From Methanocellaceae archaeon UBA148 (GTDB taxonomy: Archaea > Halobacteriota > UBA148): a stretch of DNA of 64,000 nucleotides. The notes under the pieces were generated by a model. The model ran no database searches. It was not told the DNA's origin and saw only the letters and a list, made by a program, of their open reading frames with translations. Numbering within the stretch: position 1 is the stretch's first letter; every line of letters starts with the position of its first letter. Made by a program: the position numbers and the translations under genes. Positions 35,027-43,393 of the stretch are shown piece after piece. Where the stretch lies: positions 1 to 64,000 of the forward strand of contig DAHG01000033.1 in the NCBI GenBank assembly GCA_002495885.1, read 5' to 3'.

Positions 35027-36126
35027 CAGATATCAGTCCTAAATCTCAGCAGAGCTGCCACACCTCCAAATGCGTTCATCAGCTGCTCCCCTTCTTCAAA
35101 ATCTGTTGAGATAAACTCTATGGAAGAGGATTTCTGATCTGCCAATTGTGATAGTTCTGCCACAAGCTCTGCATTCAACTCTTCTGAGATCAGCAGGGTA
35201 TCAACTGCCCCCAGTTCAACGTTTTTCCTGACAGAATCCTTTCCATACGCAGCCAATCCATTATCCGTCACTATCTCACTCATGAACCTATCCATAAGCT
35301 TCTTTTCCCGTATCAAATCCAGACCAGCAAGCACTTCATGCGATGCATCCAATATTTCATACAAGCCAGATTCATCCGTATATGAAATGTCAAATACTCC
35401 AAGAATCTTTTGTTGTAGTTCGTGGTGGAGATAGTCTCCACCGATGAATTCCTCCTTTGTCGGACTTGGCCCACCTACAAGAATGCCACCCAAATCCTTG
35501 ACCCCAAGAAATATCTCGCTTGCCTTGTCACCAATCCTCTTATAAAATTCGTTTATCGATATCAATCTCAACCTTTCGAATCTGCGTGCAGATTGCCCGC
35601 CCCTGCTCTGTTTGCCGGGAACATTGGAGGCCATATGTTTGATTGCTTCGATGTTTTTTCCACGAAGCACGCCAATAGTTGCCTCCCTTCTGTCTAATAC
35701 AAGTAAACCATAATTGTTCTTTTCCTCAAGCATTTCCTCTAGGGGCGTAAGTACGAACTCAGAACTGCATCTGTAATGATAGGACGTAATGGGTTCTGGT
35801 GGCTCCAGAACCAACGTCTCCATAGTGGTTTTATCCCCACCAAGAGAGATGTTTCCACAAAAAATGACCATTCCATTTTCTGGGGGTTTTTTAAAGTACT
35901 TAAGCCTAGCCATGATTGAGGACAATGCACTCTGGACATTGGTCCTAGTGGATTTGGATTTTATGTTCGATGCCTGACCGTGTTCATCTCTTAGCTGCGC
36001 CACGACATCAGATATCTGTTTATCTGGCGGGATGTAGATCGTGATTAATTCCGTGCCTTTTCCACTTTTTTTCCTCAGTTCCTCTAATTTTTGTTTGAAC
36101 TCGTATTTTTTACGCGTCTCTAACAT
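35026..36126 (-). CDS. prf1: peptide chain release factor aRF1, lacking the zinc mini-domain
   Basis: aRF1 reads all stop codons and releases the peptide. NIKS is at 54-57 and GGQ at 176-178, with ARRFERLRLISINEFYKRIG after it. The C-domain runs straight from GAVDTLLISEELNAEL (306-321) to VAELSQLADQ and ends LMNAFGGVAALLRF. In related archaeal factors a 40-50 residue insert with two CxxC knuckles lies between these blocks. Here it is absent, giving 366 residues instead of about 415-425. Reading frame and flanks are clean, so this looks like a true deletion. It is coupled to argS. Confidence 0.93.
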   Translation of the reverse strand: MLETRKKYEFKQKLEELRKKSGKGTELITIYIPPDKQISDVVAQLRDEHGQASNIKSKSTRTNVQSALSSIMARLKYFKKPPENGMVIFCGNISLGGDKTTMETLVLEPPEPITSYHYRCSSEFVLTPLEEMLEEKNNYGLLVLDRREATIGVLRGKNIEAIKHMASNVPGKQSRGGQSARRFERLRLISINEFYKRIGDKASEIFLGVKDLGGILVGGPSPTKEEFIGGDYLHHELQQKILGVFDISYTDESGLYEILDASHEVLAGLDLIREKKLMDRFMSEIVTDNGLAAYGKDSVRKNVELGAVDTLLISEELNAELVAELSQLADQKSSSIEFISTDFEEGEQLMNAFGGVAALLRFRTDI

Positions 36127-36275
36127 TCAAACCTCTTGCATATGTTGTATTGATGCCATTAACTTAAGGGTTGTCTCAAGGAATGCCGCAAGTAGTTAAA
36201 AGTGAGCCCACTATTACCAAGGCGAGATGCCAACCAAGAATCTAAATTAAAAAAAAAAGTCGGCATACTTATTTA

Positions 36276-36632
36276 TCAGAATTCATAAGTGATGTCTTGC
36301 ATGACCTTATAATCCTCAAGGATTTCTCCAAAGGCTTGGTAAAAATAGGCACATGCCCTTTTTAGGCCTATTTTACCCTCAATTGTGAGCCCATATGTGC
36401 GCTTTCTTCCGATTTGCTCCGATTGGATTAACCCTTTGCGCTCCAAATCGGTGAGGGTTGGGTATAAAGTTCCAGGGTTAGGAATATAGCCCTTCCTTTT
36501 AGCTATTTCTCCTGCCATCTCTTGCCCATACATTTGTTTTTTGGATAACAACCAGAGGATCATGAAGGACAGCAGGCCCCGCATATCACAACAGGCAGGT
36601 GGACCATATATCATATAATTATTATTGGACAT
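36276..36632 (-). CDS. PadR-family transcriptional regulator
   Basis: The 118-residue protein has the PadR winged helix: LLSFMILWLLSKKQMYGQEMA (about 20-40), YIPNPGTLYPTLTDLERKGLI (51-71) and the wing SEQIGRKRTYGLTIEGK, then a C-terminal dimerisation helix. PadR proteins repress nearby genes in response to small molecules. It lies 60 bp downstream of the NDH-2-like gene on the same strand, which may be its target. An AT-rich ATATAATTATTATT stretch overlaps its 5-prime coding end. Confidence 0.88.
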   Translation of the reverse strand: MSNNNYMIYGPPACCDMRGLLSFMILWLLSKKQMYGQEMAGEIAKRKGYIPNPGTLYPTLTDLERKGLIQSEQIGRKRTYGLTIEGKIGLKRACAYFYQAFGEILEDYKVMQDITYEF

Positions 36633-36693
36633 CCGTTGCTTTTAAAGTTTCTGATTAACAGGAGGTTAGTTATACTGTGCACAAAATGTATGG

Positions 36694-37962
36694 CTATCTG
36701 CGGTTCGAGAGAACCCTGCCATAGATGTATTCAAAAGCCAGACCTACGTCGCCGAGATCCCTAACAATATAATATATATTAAATAGGTGCTTTAAAAGCA
36801 TTGCCAGAAAGCCTGAGAATGCGAGTCCCCCTATGAGTGGGAGATTAACCATATCTACCACTGCATATTTGCTGCCGATGGATACCACGGTTCCATGTAT
36901 TTTGGGTTTGTACTCCTTCTTGCTTTTACCTTTAAGTTCTGCTAGGATGTTATGGGCTGCACAATCTGCCGTCTGGAGAGCTGCTTCGACAAATTGCGGT
37001 AGGGGGGTTCCATCATCGGTGATGAAGTATGCGCAATCTCCAATTGCATAGACCTCAGGATGGTCAGTAACCTGCAGATATTTATTGACCCCTATTCGGT
37101 TGCGTCCAAAGGTCTTTAGCCCTAAACCATCGACGATGCGATTGGCACAAATCCCTGCAGCCCAGATCGAAGTTCTGGTCATGATTTTCTCACCCGATTT
37201 AAGTTCTACATAGTTCGGGCCTACTCTTGCAATCGGTGAATTTACCATTATCTGAACGCCCTTTGACTTTAGGATTCTCTTGGATTTATCGACTAGACTA
37301 GGTCTCAAAGTGGGTAATAGGTCTGCCAGTGCTTCCACCAAAATTAAATTGACTTGATCCTTGGATACGTTGTATTTTCTGGATAAAGCCACAAACCACT
37401 CGGCCATCTCACCAGCAACCTCGACGCCAGTAAGACCTCCACAGCATACAACAAAGTTGAGTAACTCCCTCCCTGCATCTTGCTCCTCCTGAGCAGAGAC
37501 AAACATACTCCCTATATGGTCCTTTATCCTCTTTGCATCCTCTAGAGTCCATAATGGAAAACTGTGTTCCCGTGTCCCAGGAACTCTGAAGAATTCTGGT
37601 TCACTACCGACTGCAAGGATCAGATAATCATATTTCAATATATCAGCATCAGTCGACACTTTTCGCTGGATGAAATCTATTTTTTTGACTTCCCCCTTTA
37701 AAAATGATGCGCGCTTAACATATTTTTTGATTGGAGTTGCCACCAACCTTGGTTCAACCCTGTTTCCTGCAACCTCATATAGCTCAGACAATCTGACATG
37801 TACATCATTTTTGTCGATGAGCGTAATACTCGTATCCTTGCCCAAAGAGCTGCTTAATTTTCGAGCAGCATGAAGCCCTGCATATCCAGCCCCTACGATG
37901 AGGATGTGCTTTTTGTTTTGCAAATACAAACAACCCCGAATGAAGACAGACCTCTCTGTCAA
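36694..37962 (-). CDS. FAD-dependent NADH dehydrogenase (NDH-2-like)
   Basis: The roughly 422-residue two-dinucleotide-binding-domain flavoprotein has the FAD motif ILIVGAGYAGLHAARKL (about 20-36), the NAD-binding part around FVVCCGGLTGVEVAGEMAEW and YAIGDCAYF near 315 (FAD-binding Asp). The hydrophobic C-terminus could dip into the membrane. These enzymes pass electrons from NAD(P)H to quinone-like carriers. The TTG start at 37962 is uncertain; TTGs at 37929 and 37923 would also precede the first strand. Physiological acceptor is unknown. Confidence 0.85.
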   Translation of the reverse strand: MTERSVFIRGCLYLQNKKHILIVGAGYAGLHAARKLSSSLGKDTSITLIDKNDVHVRLSELYEVAGNRVEPRLVATPIKKYVKRASFLKGEVKKIDFIQRKVSTDADILKYDYLILAVGSEPEFFRVPGTREHSFPLWTLEDAKRIKDHIGSMFVSAQEEQDAGRELLNFVVCCGGLTGVEVAGEMAEWFVALSRKYNVSKDQVNLILVEALADLLPTLRPSLVDKSKRILKSKGVQIMVNSPIARVGPNYVELKSGEKIMTRTSIWAAGICANRIVDGLGLKTFGRNRIGVNKYLQVTDHPEVYAIGDCAYFITDDGTPLPQFVEAALQTADCAAHNILAELKGKSKKEYKPKIHGTVVSIGSKYAVVDMVNLPLIGGLAFSGFLAMLLKHLFNIYYIVRDLGDVGLAFEYIYGRVLSNRR

Positions 37963-37994
37963 GAGGGCGATGCGATGCTATTGCTATTATATTA

Positions 37995-38744
37995 CTATTG
38001 CGTTAACCACCCACCGTCTACGAACAGCGTAATCCCGTTGATAAAGTTTGACTCGCCTGAGGCGAGGAACAACGCAGCATTCGCTATATCCTCTGGATGA
38101 CCCACCCTACCGAACGGGGTTGATCCAAGCAACATCCGCTTGGTGGCATCATCTGCCAGCATATCCCTTGTCATGGGCGTCTCGATTACACCAGGACCGA
38201 TGGCATTCACATTGATGTTTTTTGGTGCCAATTCCAATGCCATTTCTCTGGTCAGATTGATGACCCCGCCCTTAGATGCACAGTATGCAGACGAATTTAA
38301 GAAGCCAACTTGTCCGGCAACAGATGCGAGGTTAATTATCTTGCCTCCTCCTTGCTTTAGCATTTCCGGAACAACACGTTTTGAGCAAAGGAATACGCCC
38401 TTCAGATTGATATCCAACACCTTATCCCAGTCTGACTCTGTAGTTTCCATAAGTGGCTTTTGAATGCAAATCCCAGCATTGTTCACCAGTATGTCGATTT
38501 TCCCGAGCTTGTTGACAGTCTCTTTCACCATTTGATCGACGTCTGAGGAATTAGAGACATCCGTTTTTATGACCAATGACTTTCGGCCAAGAGCCTCGAT
38601 TTCTTTAGCCGTATTTTGTGCCCCTTTCAAATTTATATCTGGAACCACGACATCTGCCCCTTTCTTAGCAAAATGCAGAGCTATTGCTCTCCCCACCCCG
38701 GATCCAGCGCCAGTTACTATGGCTACTTTATCTTTGAGCATCAT
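37995..38744 (-). CDS. short-chain dehydrogenase/reductase
   Basis: This classical SDR has the NAD(P) motif TGAGSGVGRAIALHF, NNAGICIQKPL, the catalytic Ser in INLASVAGQVGFLNSSAY and YCASK with Tyr and Lys. NAIGPGVIETPM and a GGW tail follow. It resembles 3-oxoacyl-ACP reductase and glucose dehydrogenase-like members; the substrate cannot be told. The ATG at 38744 is preferred because AGGT lies just upstream and it begins next to LKDKVAIVTG; a longer frame starts at 38777. It is 33 bp upstream of the NDH-2-like gene. Confidence 0.88.
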   Translation of the reverse strand: MMLKDKVAIVTGAGSGVGRAIALHFAKKGADVVVPDINLKGAQNTAKEIEALGRKSLVIKTDVSNSSDVDQMVKETVNKLGKIDILVNNAGICIQKPLMETTESDWDKVLDINLKGVFLCSKRVVPEMLKQGGGKIINLASVAGQVGFLNSSAYCASKGGVINLTREMALELAPKNINVNAIGPGVIETPMTRDMLADDATKRMLLGSTPFGRVGHPEDIANAALFLASGESNFINGITLFVDGGWLTQ

Positions 38745-39008
38745 AATACCTATCACCAACCATGAAGAGACGCCCACTTAGTTATTAATTTTTTCCACGA
38801 AAACTATTAAACATCAATTCAAAATCAAGCGACATTACATTCAACAAACACAAATTAAAAGCATGAGGAAAATCGGGTAAATAAGAATTTATCAGGCACA
38901 ATATAGCCCAGGTAGTACGACATCTAACGAATCCTTTCCAGAGTCTTTGGCGGCCTTATTTATAGTACCCCATGTTACACCATAACCACCAAATCTTAGA
39001 AGAAGAGC

Positions 39009-39683
39009 CTACCTAATCTCAGTTCCAACGTGTTCATTCTTGATAACAGCATTGACGATATTTTTCGGATTTGTACCGTTTAGCACGATCGTTGGAATCT
39101 TAGACCTCTCGATGATCTTTGCAGCAAGTGGATCGATCACTGACCCTGACCCAGCCTTCATCTCTATATTCATCACAATATTGACCAACTGCTTGGGTGT
39201 GATCTTATCAAGCTTTTTGGCACTTGAGTCTGCTCTGGGGTCCTTAGTATAAACTCCGTCAACTGATGTTGCGTTAACGAGAAGGTTCGCTCCAACAAAT
39301 TCAGCCAATATTGCTGCAGTAGCATCCGTTGTTTGACCTGGGCTGACGCCACCCATTACCACTATTTTACCAGATGATGCGGCACTCTCGGCTTCTTTGT
39401 AATCCATGGGGGGCGTTGGGTATACGTCTCCTGATAGAGCGGAAATCAACAAACGTGCATTCAGTCTGGTTAGGTCGATGCCTATAAGATCGCAAAATGC
39501 TTCATTCGCACCTAAATCCCTTGCAATGCGAATATACTCACGCGCGATAGCACCTCCTCCGACGACGATAAAAATCCTGTGTTGAGCTGCTATCTCCTTT
39601 ATCGCCTCTGCGTATTCCTTGAACCTTTTCGAGTCCAACTTGGGCACAAGTATTGAACCGCCCATCGATATTACCACTATCAT
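39009..39683 (-). CDS. pyrH: uridylate kinase (archaeal UMP kinase)
   Basis: PyrH phosphorylates UMP to UDP in pyrimidine synthesis. From ATG 39683 the protein begins MIVVISMGGSILVPKL, the amino-acid-kinase P-loop. FIVVGGGAIAREYIRIAR, GVSPGQTTDATAAILAEF, ATSVDGVYTKDPR and GSVIDPLAAKIIERS follow, typical of the archaeal subgroup. The 224-residue length is right. The open frame extends 48 codons further upstream, but those residues look non-coding and the family N-terminus sits at the chosen ATG. Confidence 0.94.
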   Translation of the reverse strand: MIVVISMGGSILVPKLDSKRFKEYAEAIKEIAAQHRIFIVVGGGAIAREYIRIARDLGANEAFCDLIGIDLTRLNARLLISALSGDVYPTPPMDYKEAESAASSGKIVVMGGVSPGQTTDATAAILAEFVGANLLVNATSVDGVYTKDPRADSSAKKLDKITPKQLVNIVMNIEMKAGSGSVIDPLAAKIIERSKIPTIVLNGTNPKNIVNAVIKNEHVGTEIR

Positions 39684-39752
39684 GGATAGATTGTTACATG
39701 TATATGTATAAATAAATAACATAAGCACAGAATCAGGATGTTCTGAGGGGCG

Positions 39753-39917
39753 ATGTTGCACCATAGTATCGCAAGATTTGTGGAAAAGGAAGTAGCGGAT
39801 TTTATGAGTGCTATGCCCAAGGTGCACGAAAAGCTTCAGCGCCCGTCAAAAATACAGATCGTCTTATTTATTGGTGATCAAATTCATTCTATCTATCACC
39901 ATTCGAGGTACAGCTAA
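39753..39917 (+). CDS. possible 54-aa protein or gene remnant
   Basis: ATG 39753 follows GAGGGGC by a short spacing. The product has a helix-like middle (ARFVEKEVADFMSAMPKVHEK) that looks like real protein sequence, then a His-rich end. No family is recognised. It could be a remnant of a longer gene. Divergent from pyrH. Confidence 0.2.
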   Translation: MLHHSIARFVEKEVADFMSAMPKVHEKLQRPSKIQIVLFIGDQIHSIYHHSRYS

Positions 39918-39995
39918 ACCTCATAAAACACTATCTCAGAAAGATATATATGCCATGGTAAATATACTAAAGTAATAGGGGGATGAGGACATCAA

Positions 39996-40020
39996 CATAG
40001 CATAGTATAGTATAGAATAG
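39996..40020. repeat. pentanucleotide repeat (NATAG)5
   Basis: Five consecutive 5-base units (CATAG, CATAG, TATAG, TATAG, AATAG) end 10 bp before the TTG start of the next gene. Slippage here could change promoter or leader spacing, but no evidence shows that it does. Confidence 0.7.
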
Positions 40021-40030
40021 AGGGAAAAAG

Positions 40031-40477
40031 TTGAGGTTTAAATCGGCTTTCACGATTTGGATGGGGGTGCTTTTAATTACGATGCCGATCGTGTCAGCTA
40101 CAGATACTCAAAGATCCAATTATATTCACATCGAAAGTGTGACCATGACTTTTGAAGGATCTGATATGAATGTTACCGTTACATACAAACTTGACTTATT
40201 CGCTAAGCTCTACATGCTACTTTTTGGCACCAGAGTCGTAGAGCCGAAGTTAGAGGGCATCTTTGCTGAATTTGAAAACGTCGAGATAAGAAATGTATCG
40301 CAGGATAGTGCGGAGATATTTGCCGTTGATGTGCTGATCCAGGATGGTGGGGCTTATCACATCCGCCCACATAAATTAGGACAGGAAGTCGATAGACTCC
40401 TCATAGTGTTCCCAGGCAATCACAGCATTACTTTTGATGATGTAAATACGGTGCCATCCATAACTTACTCATACTGA
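40031..40477 (+). CDS. secreted conserved hypothetical protein
   Basis: The 148-residue product starts at TTG 40031 behind AGAGGGAAAAAG. Residues about 1-23 form a signal peptide (basic FKSAF, hydrophobic core, SAT end), after which the mature part would be extracytoplasmic and beta-rich (FEGSDMNVTVTYKLD, VEPKLEGIFAEFENVEI, LLIVFPGNHSI). It has no second membrane helix. Its 3-prime end overlaps the convergent zinc-ribbon gene by 9 bp. I do not recognise a function. Confidence 0.65.
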   Translation: MRFKSAFTIWMGVLLITMPIVSATDTQRSNYIHIESVTMTFEGSDMNVTVTYKLDLFAKLYMLLFGTRVVEPKLEGIFAEFENVEIRNVSQDSAEIFAVDVLIQDGGAYHIRPHKLGQEVDRLLIVFPGNHSITFDDVNTVPSITYSY

Positions 40478-40855
40478 TCGCTTCTTAGTCTTTTTAACAC
40501 TTTTACCAAAAATGGATGGCAAGTGAACAACATAGGTCCCGTTTTCTTTAAGCGCCATAATGATCTCTTTTCGATCGAGCAGGGTTTTGATATTAAGTTC
40601 GTAGGAGCCAGGACCAAGTATCTTTATGCTTTCAATCCTTGTGGCGGTATCAGGGCTTTGGATGTCCTCTGTGGGAGCCTTTTCATCAACCCCTACTTTA
40701 CGTATCAGCTCATCTACCGTGGATGCCTTTGACAAAGCTGGCTCTTCGCCCATCACGTAGAGAAATTTATTCCACCCACAACTTGGACAGCCGCTTAGAA
40801 TCTCCTGTGATCCGTCCCTGAACAATTGCCCACACCTGGTACATTTATGTGGCAT
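40469..40855 (-). CDS. zinc-ribbon protein (DUF2072-type)
   Basis: The 128 residues open with a zinc ribbon, PHKCTRCGQLFRDGSQEILSG then CPSCGWNKFLY (Cys pairs about 4-7 and 18-21). A middle acidic linker leads to a C-terminal strand-rich domain (IKILGPGSYELNIKTLLDRKE). It matches what I recall of archaeal DUF2072, which sits beside DUF2073 and an Era-like GTPase. All three are on this strand, 2 bp apart or overlapping. The module's role is unknown. Confidence 0.7.
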   Translation of the reverse strand: MPHKCTRCGQLFRDGSQEILSGCPSCGWNKFLYVMGEEPALSKASTVDELIRKVGVDEKAPTEDIQSPDTATRIESIKILGPGSYELNIKTLLDRKEIIMALKENGTYVVHLPSIFGKSVKKTKKRSV

Positions 40856-40857
40856 TT

Positions 40858-41256
40858 CTACCTCTGCGATCTTACAGAAACCATTGCGCTGATGAAACCA
40901 TGATCCCTTCGCAACGTCTTCAACTGATCCGCAGGGCCTACGACTGTCAAGCGAGTTTCTATAACTTTTTTACCAAGCAACCTGTCAAGAAAAGAGGATT
41001 TTTGTCTGCTGGGATAGCTTTCTATTTCGATGCCGACGAAGTTATCTGGCGTAATCTCAGTCATGGTTAGTTCGATTAACTTCGCTTCCTCTTCTGGCGT
41101 TAAACCTCTCTCAAGAATGACGATGTTACCTTGCCGCACACCCTCCAGAATGAGGTTTATCTTTTCCATGGAGGTCATGGCTGAGGTAAAGTCTTCGGAT
41201 ATCAAATCTATCTGAACCCCTTGCACCTTAGTCTTTCCTTTAGTCTTCTTCGCCAT
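40858..41256 (-). CDS. DUF2073 protein
   Basis: From ATG 41256, preceded by GGGTGAT, the protein reads MAKKTKGKTKVQGVQIDLIS and contains MEKINLILEGVRQGNIVILERGL and NFVGIEIESYPSR blocks that I associate with archaeal DUF2073. An upstream GTG (41268) would overlap the GTPase gene further without a better ribosome-binding site. It lies between the GTPase and zinc-ribbon genes in one operon. A role as the GTPase's effector or RNA-binding partner is inferred from constant neighbourhood. Confidence 0.7.
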   Translation of the reverse strand: MAKKTKGKTKVQGVQIDLISEDFTSAMTSMEKINLILEGVRQGNIVILERGLTPEEEAKLIELTMTEITPDNFVGIEIESYPSRQKSSFLDRLLGKKVIETRLTVVGPADQLKTLRRDHGFISAMVSVRSQR

Positions 41257-41260
41257 CTTA

Positions 41261-41896
41261 TCACCCAAAGTGGTTAGCTATTGCTTCATAGAGTTTATCT
41301 ATGTTCAGTCCTTCCAGAGCAGAAATCGGAATTACGGGATGCTGGGGAAATGCGCTCTTTATTCTGGCTGGTGAGGCTTCCTTGAGGTCTATCTTATTCG
41401 CAACGATTAACAGGGGCAATTCTCGTGCTTCCATGTTGCCTACAACGGTAACATTTACCTGTGTGAATGGATCCTCTGTGGCATCCATGATCAACAAAAT
41501 TCCATCCAGATCGTCCAACCATTTGATGGCTTCAATAACGCCTTCTGTTGCCTCTTTTGCGCGACGCTTAGCCTCCTCTTCCTCTAGCCCAAATTCCATA
41601 AAATCGTGAAAATCAACCTTCGTCGCCAAGCCGGGTGTGTCCACAATGTCCAAAGTCACAGTAGCACCATTAGCATTGATTACCACGCCCTCTCTTTTCC
41701 TAGCGCGGCGAGTCTCATGCGGAATCTCTGAGACAGAGCCCATCACATCCCCACTCCAGTCCTGGACGATCCTGTTCGCCAAAGTGGTTTTTCCAGCACT
41801 TGGGGGGCCATATAGACCTATGCGCGTCGCCTTCTTTTTGAATATCTTTTTGAGCCATGTCGGTAGAATGCGCTTGATACCTTTTATTATACCCAT
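41261..41896 (-). CDS. Era-like small GTPase
   Basis: The 211-residue TRAFAC GTPase has G1 GPPSAGKTTLANRI (about 25-38), G3 DTPG in VDTPGLATKVDFHDFM (about 86-101), G4 NKID (about 166-169) and G5 ISALEG. A basic N-terminus (IKGIKRILPTWLKKIFKKK) could touch membrane or RNA. It leads the operon with DUF2073 and the zinc-ribbon gene. Small GTPases of this type often assist ribosome assembly; here that is inference. Confidence 0.85.
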   Translation of the reverse strand: MGIIKGIKRILPTWLKKIFKKKATRIGLYGPPSAGKTTLANRIVQDWSGDVMGSVSEIPHETRRARKREGVVINANGATVTLDIVDTPGLATKVDFHDFMEFGLEEEEAKRRAKEATEGVIEAIKWLDDLDGILLIMDATEDPFTQVNVTVVGNMEARELPLLIVANKIDLKEASPARIKSAFPQHPVIPISALEGLNIDKLYEAIANHFG

Positions 41897-42065
41897 CTTA
41901 TCCCCTCTTACATCTGATCATACGTACATACATACCTACATAAACCCTACATAAAGACTTACAGTATGCTCTATTTACGTATCATATATATCTCTACTTA
42001 TTTGATGTTGTCGTGACCCTTTTATATCTACAAACCATACTATATACTAATGGTGGCGTGTTGAA

Positions 42066-42617
42066 ATGGAGACAAAAATGTCAGTGCGGGAAATCATGAC
42101 AAGGGAGGTGATTACAGCTGAGAAGGATATGAAGGCATCAGAAGCAGGAGAGCGAATGATAAAACAAAAAATTGGTAGCCTGATCGTGACTGAGATGGGT
42201 GATCCCATAGGTGTTGTGACCGAACGGGACCTGGTGCTAAAAATAATCTCAAAGGACATGAAGCCTAGTTCTGTGACTCTGAAAGACATAATGACCCAAC
42301 CGCTGATCACCATTGAACCCGACGAAAGCGTTAGTGAAGCAGCACGAAAAATGGTCAGATTAAACATAAGACGCCTGCCAGTCATCGAAAATGGAAAACT
42401 GGTTGGTATTGTCACCGACACTGATATGATTGCAGTTTCTTCTGAGCTTTCTTATATCCTTTCAGACATCATCGAGATGAATCGTGAACACGTCTCATTT
42501 CAAGAAAGTAAAAAGTTAACACAAAGTATTTGCGAGAGATGTGGTGGTTTTTCGGCATCTTTAGAGCTCGTAAACGGAACACTGGTCTGTGAGAGCTGTA
42601 AAGATGGTGGATTTTAG
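42066..42617 (+). CDS. CBS-pair protein with C-terminal zinc ribbon
   Basis: The 183 residues contain two CBS domains (about 5-60 and 72-125: VREIMTREVITAEKDMKASE, DPIGVVTERDL; LKDIMTQPLITIEPDESVSE, LVGIVTDTDM). A C-terminal CERCGG...CESC zinc ribbon (about 157-178) follows. CBS pairs bind adenine nucleotides or SAM and regulate partners. It is first of three adjacent same-strand CBS genes. Confidence 0.9.
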   Translation: METKMSVREIMTREVITAEKDMKASEAGERMIKQKIGSLIVTEMGDPIGVVTERDLVLKIISKDMKPSSVTLKDIMTQPLITIEPDESVSEAARKMVRLNIRRLPVIENGKLVGIVTDTDMIAVSSELSYILSDIIEMNREHVSFQESKKLTQSICERCGGFSASLELVNGTLVCESCKDGGF

Positions 42618-42640
42618 TTTAGTAGGAGTGATTAAAAATC

Positions 42641-43393
42641 ATGAATGTCCAAAGCATAATGTCTAAGAATCCCGTATTTATCAAAGATGATGAGTTCATG
42701 ACCAGGGCGCGTCAATTGATTCGAGATTCGCACTTCAGGAGTTTGCCTGTAGTTGATAACGCCCGTAAAGTCACCGGAATTATCACGGAAGAAGATGTTC
42801 TAAAAATTACATCCACCAAGTCAAATGTGACCGTCAAAGGATTTACCCGAGAGTGCCCGATAGTTACACCTTTATGTGACATAAGGGACGTCGCAATGAC
42901 GATGGCAAACGTCAAAATGGGCGGAGTACCCGTAGTCAGGTCCCCACAAGACAGGGAATTGTTGGGGATGGTCAGCATGGTGGACATATTCAAAAATATC
43001 GATCTCGATAAGGTTCCTAACAAAGAGGTGAAGGAAATAATGACCTCCAAGGTCAAAGCTTTTTCCCCTAAAGACCCAATATCAAAGGTATGGTCAAACA
43101 TAATCGAACTGGGATATTCAGGATTTCCTGTAATCAACAGCAAGAGAGAGATCGTAGGCATGATCACTCGCCAAGACATAATCAGAGCGGGTTGTGCCAG
43201 GAGCGGTAATGAGTCCCCCCCGGTAGAGAAGATAATGAGCACCCAGATACACTCGGTCGATCCTGATGCTACGATAAAAGAGGCTACATTAATGATGATG
43301 AAACATGATATAGGCAGATTGCCAGTTGAAAAAAACGGCAAATTGGTTGGCATAGTCGACAGATATGACTTGACGGAGGCGGTGATACGATGA
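42641..43393 (+). CDS. four-CBS-domain protein
   Basis: The 250-residue chain is made only of four CBS repeats: VQSIMSKNPVFIKDDEF, GFTRECPIVTPLCDIRDVA, VKEIMTSKVKAFSPKDPISK and VEKIMSTQIHSVDPDATIKE, each followed by a VGIxxxxDI-type strand. That gives two Bateman modules. GTAGGAGTGAT precedes ATG 42641. It overlaps the next CBS gene by 4 bp (ATGA). A nucleotide-sensing regulatory role is the family expectation; target is unknown. Confidence 0.92.
   Translation: MNVQSIMSKNPVFIKDDEFMTRARQLIRDSHFRSLPVVDNARKVTGIITEEDVLKITSTKSNVTVKGFTRECPIVTPLCDIRDVAMTMANVKMGGVPVVRSPQDRELLGMVSMVDIFKNIDLDKVPNKEVKEIMTSKVKAFSPKDPISKVWSNIIELGYSGFPVINSKREIVGMITRQDIIRAGCARSGNESPPVEKIMSTQIHSVDPDATIKEATLMMMKHDIGRLPVEKNGKLVGIVDRYDLTEAVIR

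Larger units (their letters stand above)
39684..40030. other. 347-bp region between pyrH and the secreted-protein gene
   Basis: It holds pyrH promoter sequence (ATGTATAAATAAATAAC near 39701-39718), a possible 54-codon frame (39753-39917), a CCATGGTAAATATAC stretch near 39953 and five pentamer NATAG units at 39996-40020. No known RNA motif is recognised. Confidence 0.4.

Noticed and set aside
39684..39827. Longer pyrH start adding 48 residues
   Set aside because: The extra residues are Cys/His-rich and unlike the family; the standard MIVVISMGG start is at 39683 and promoter-like A/T sequence lies in the extension.
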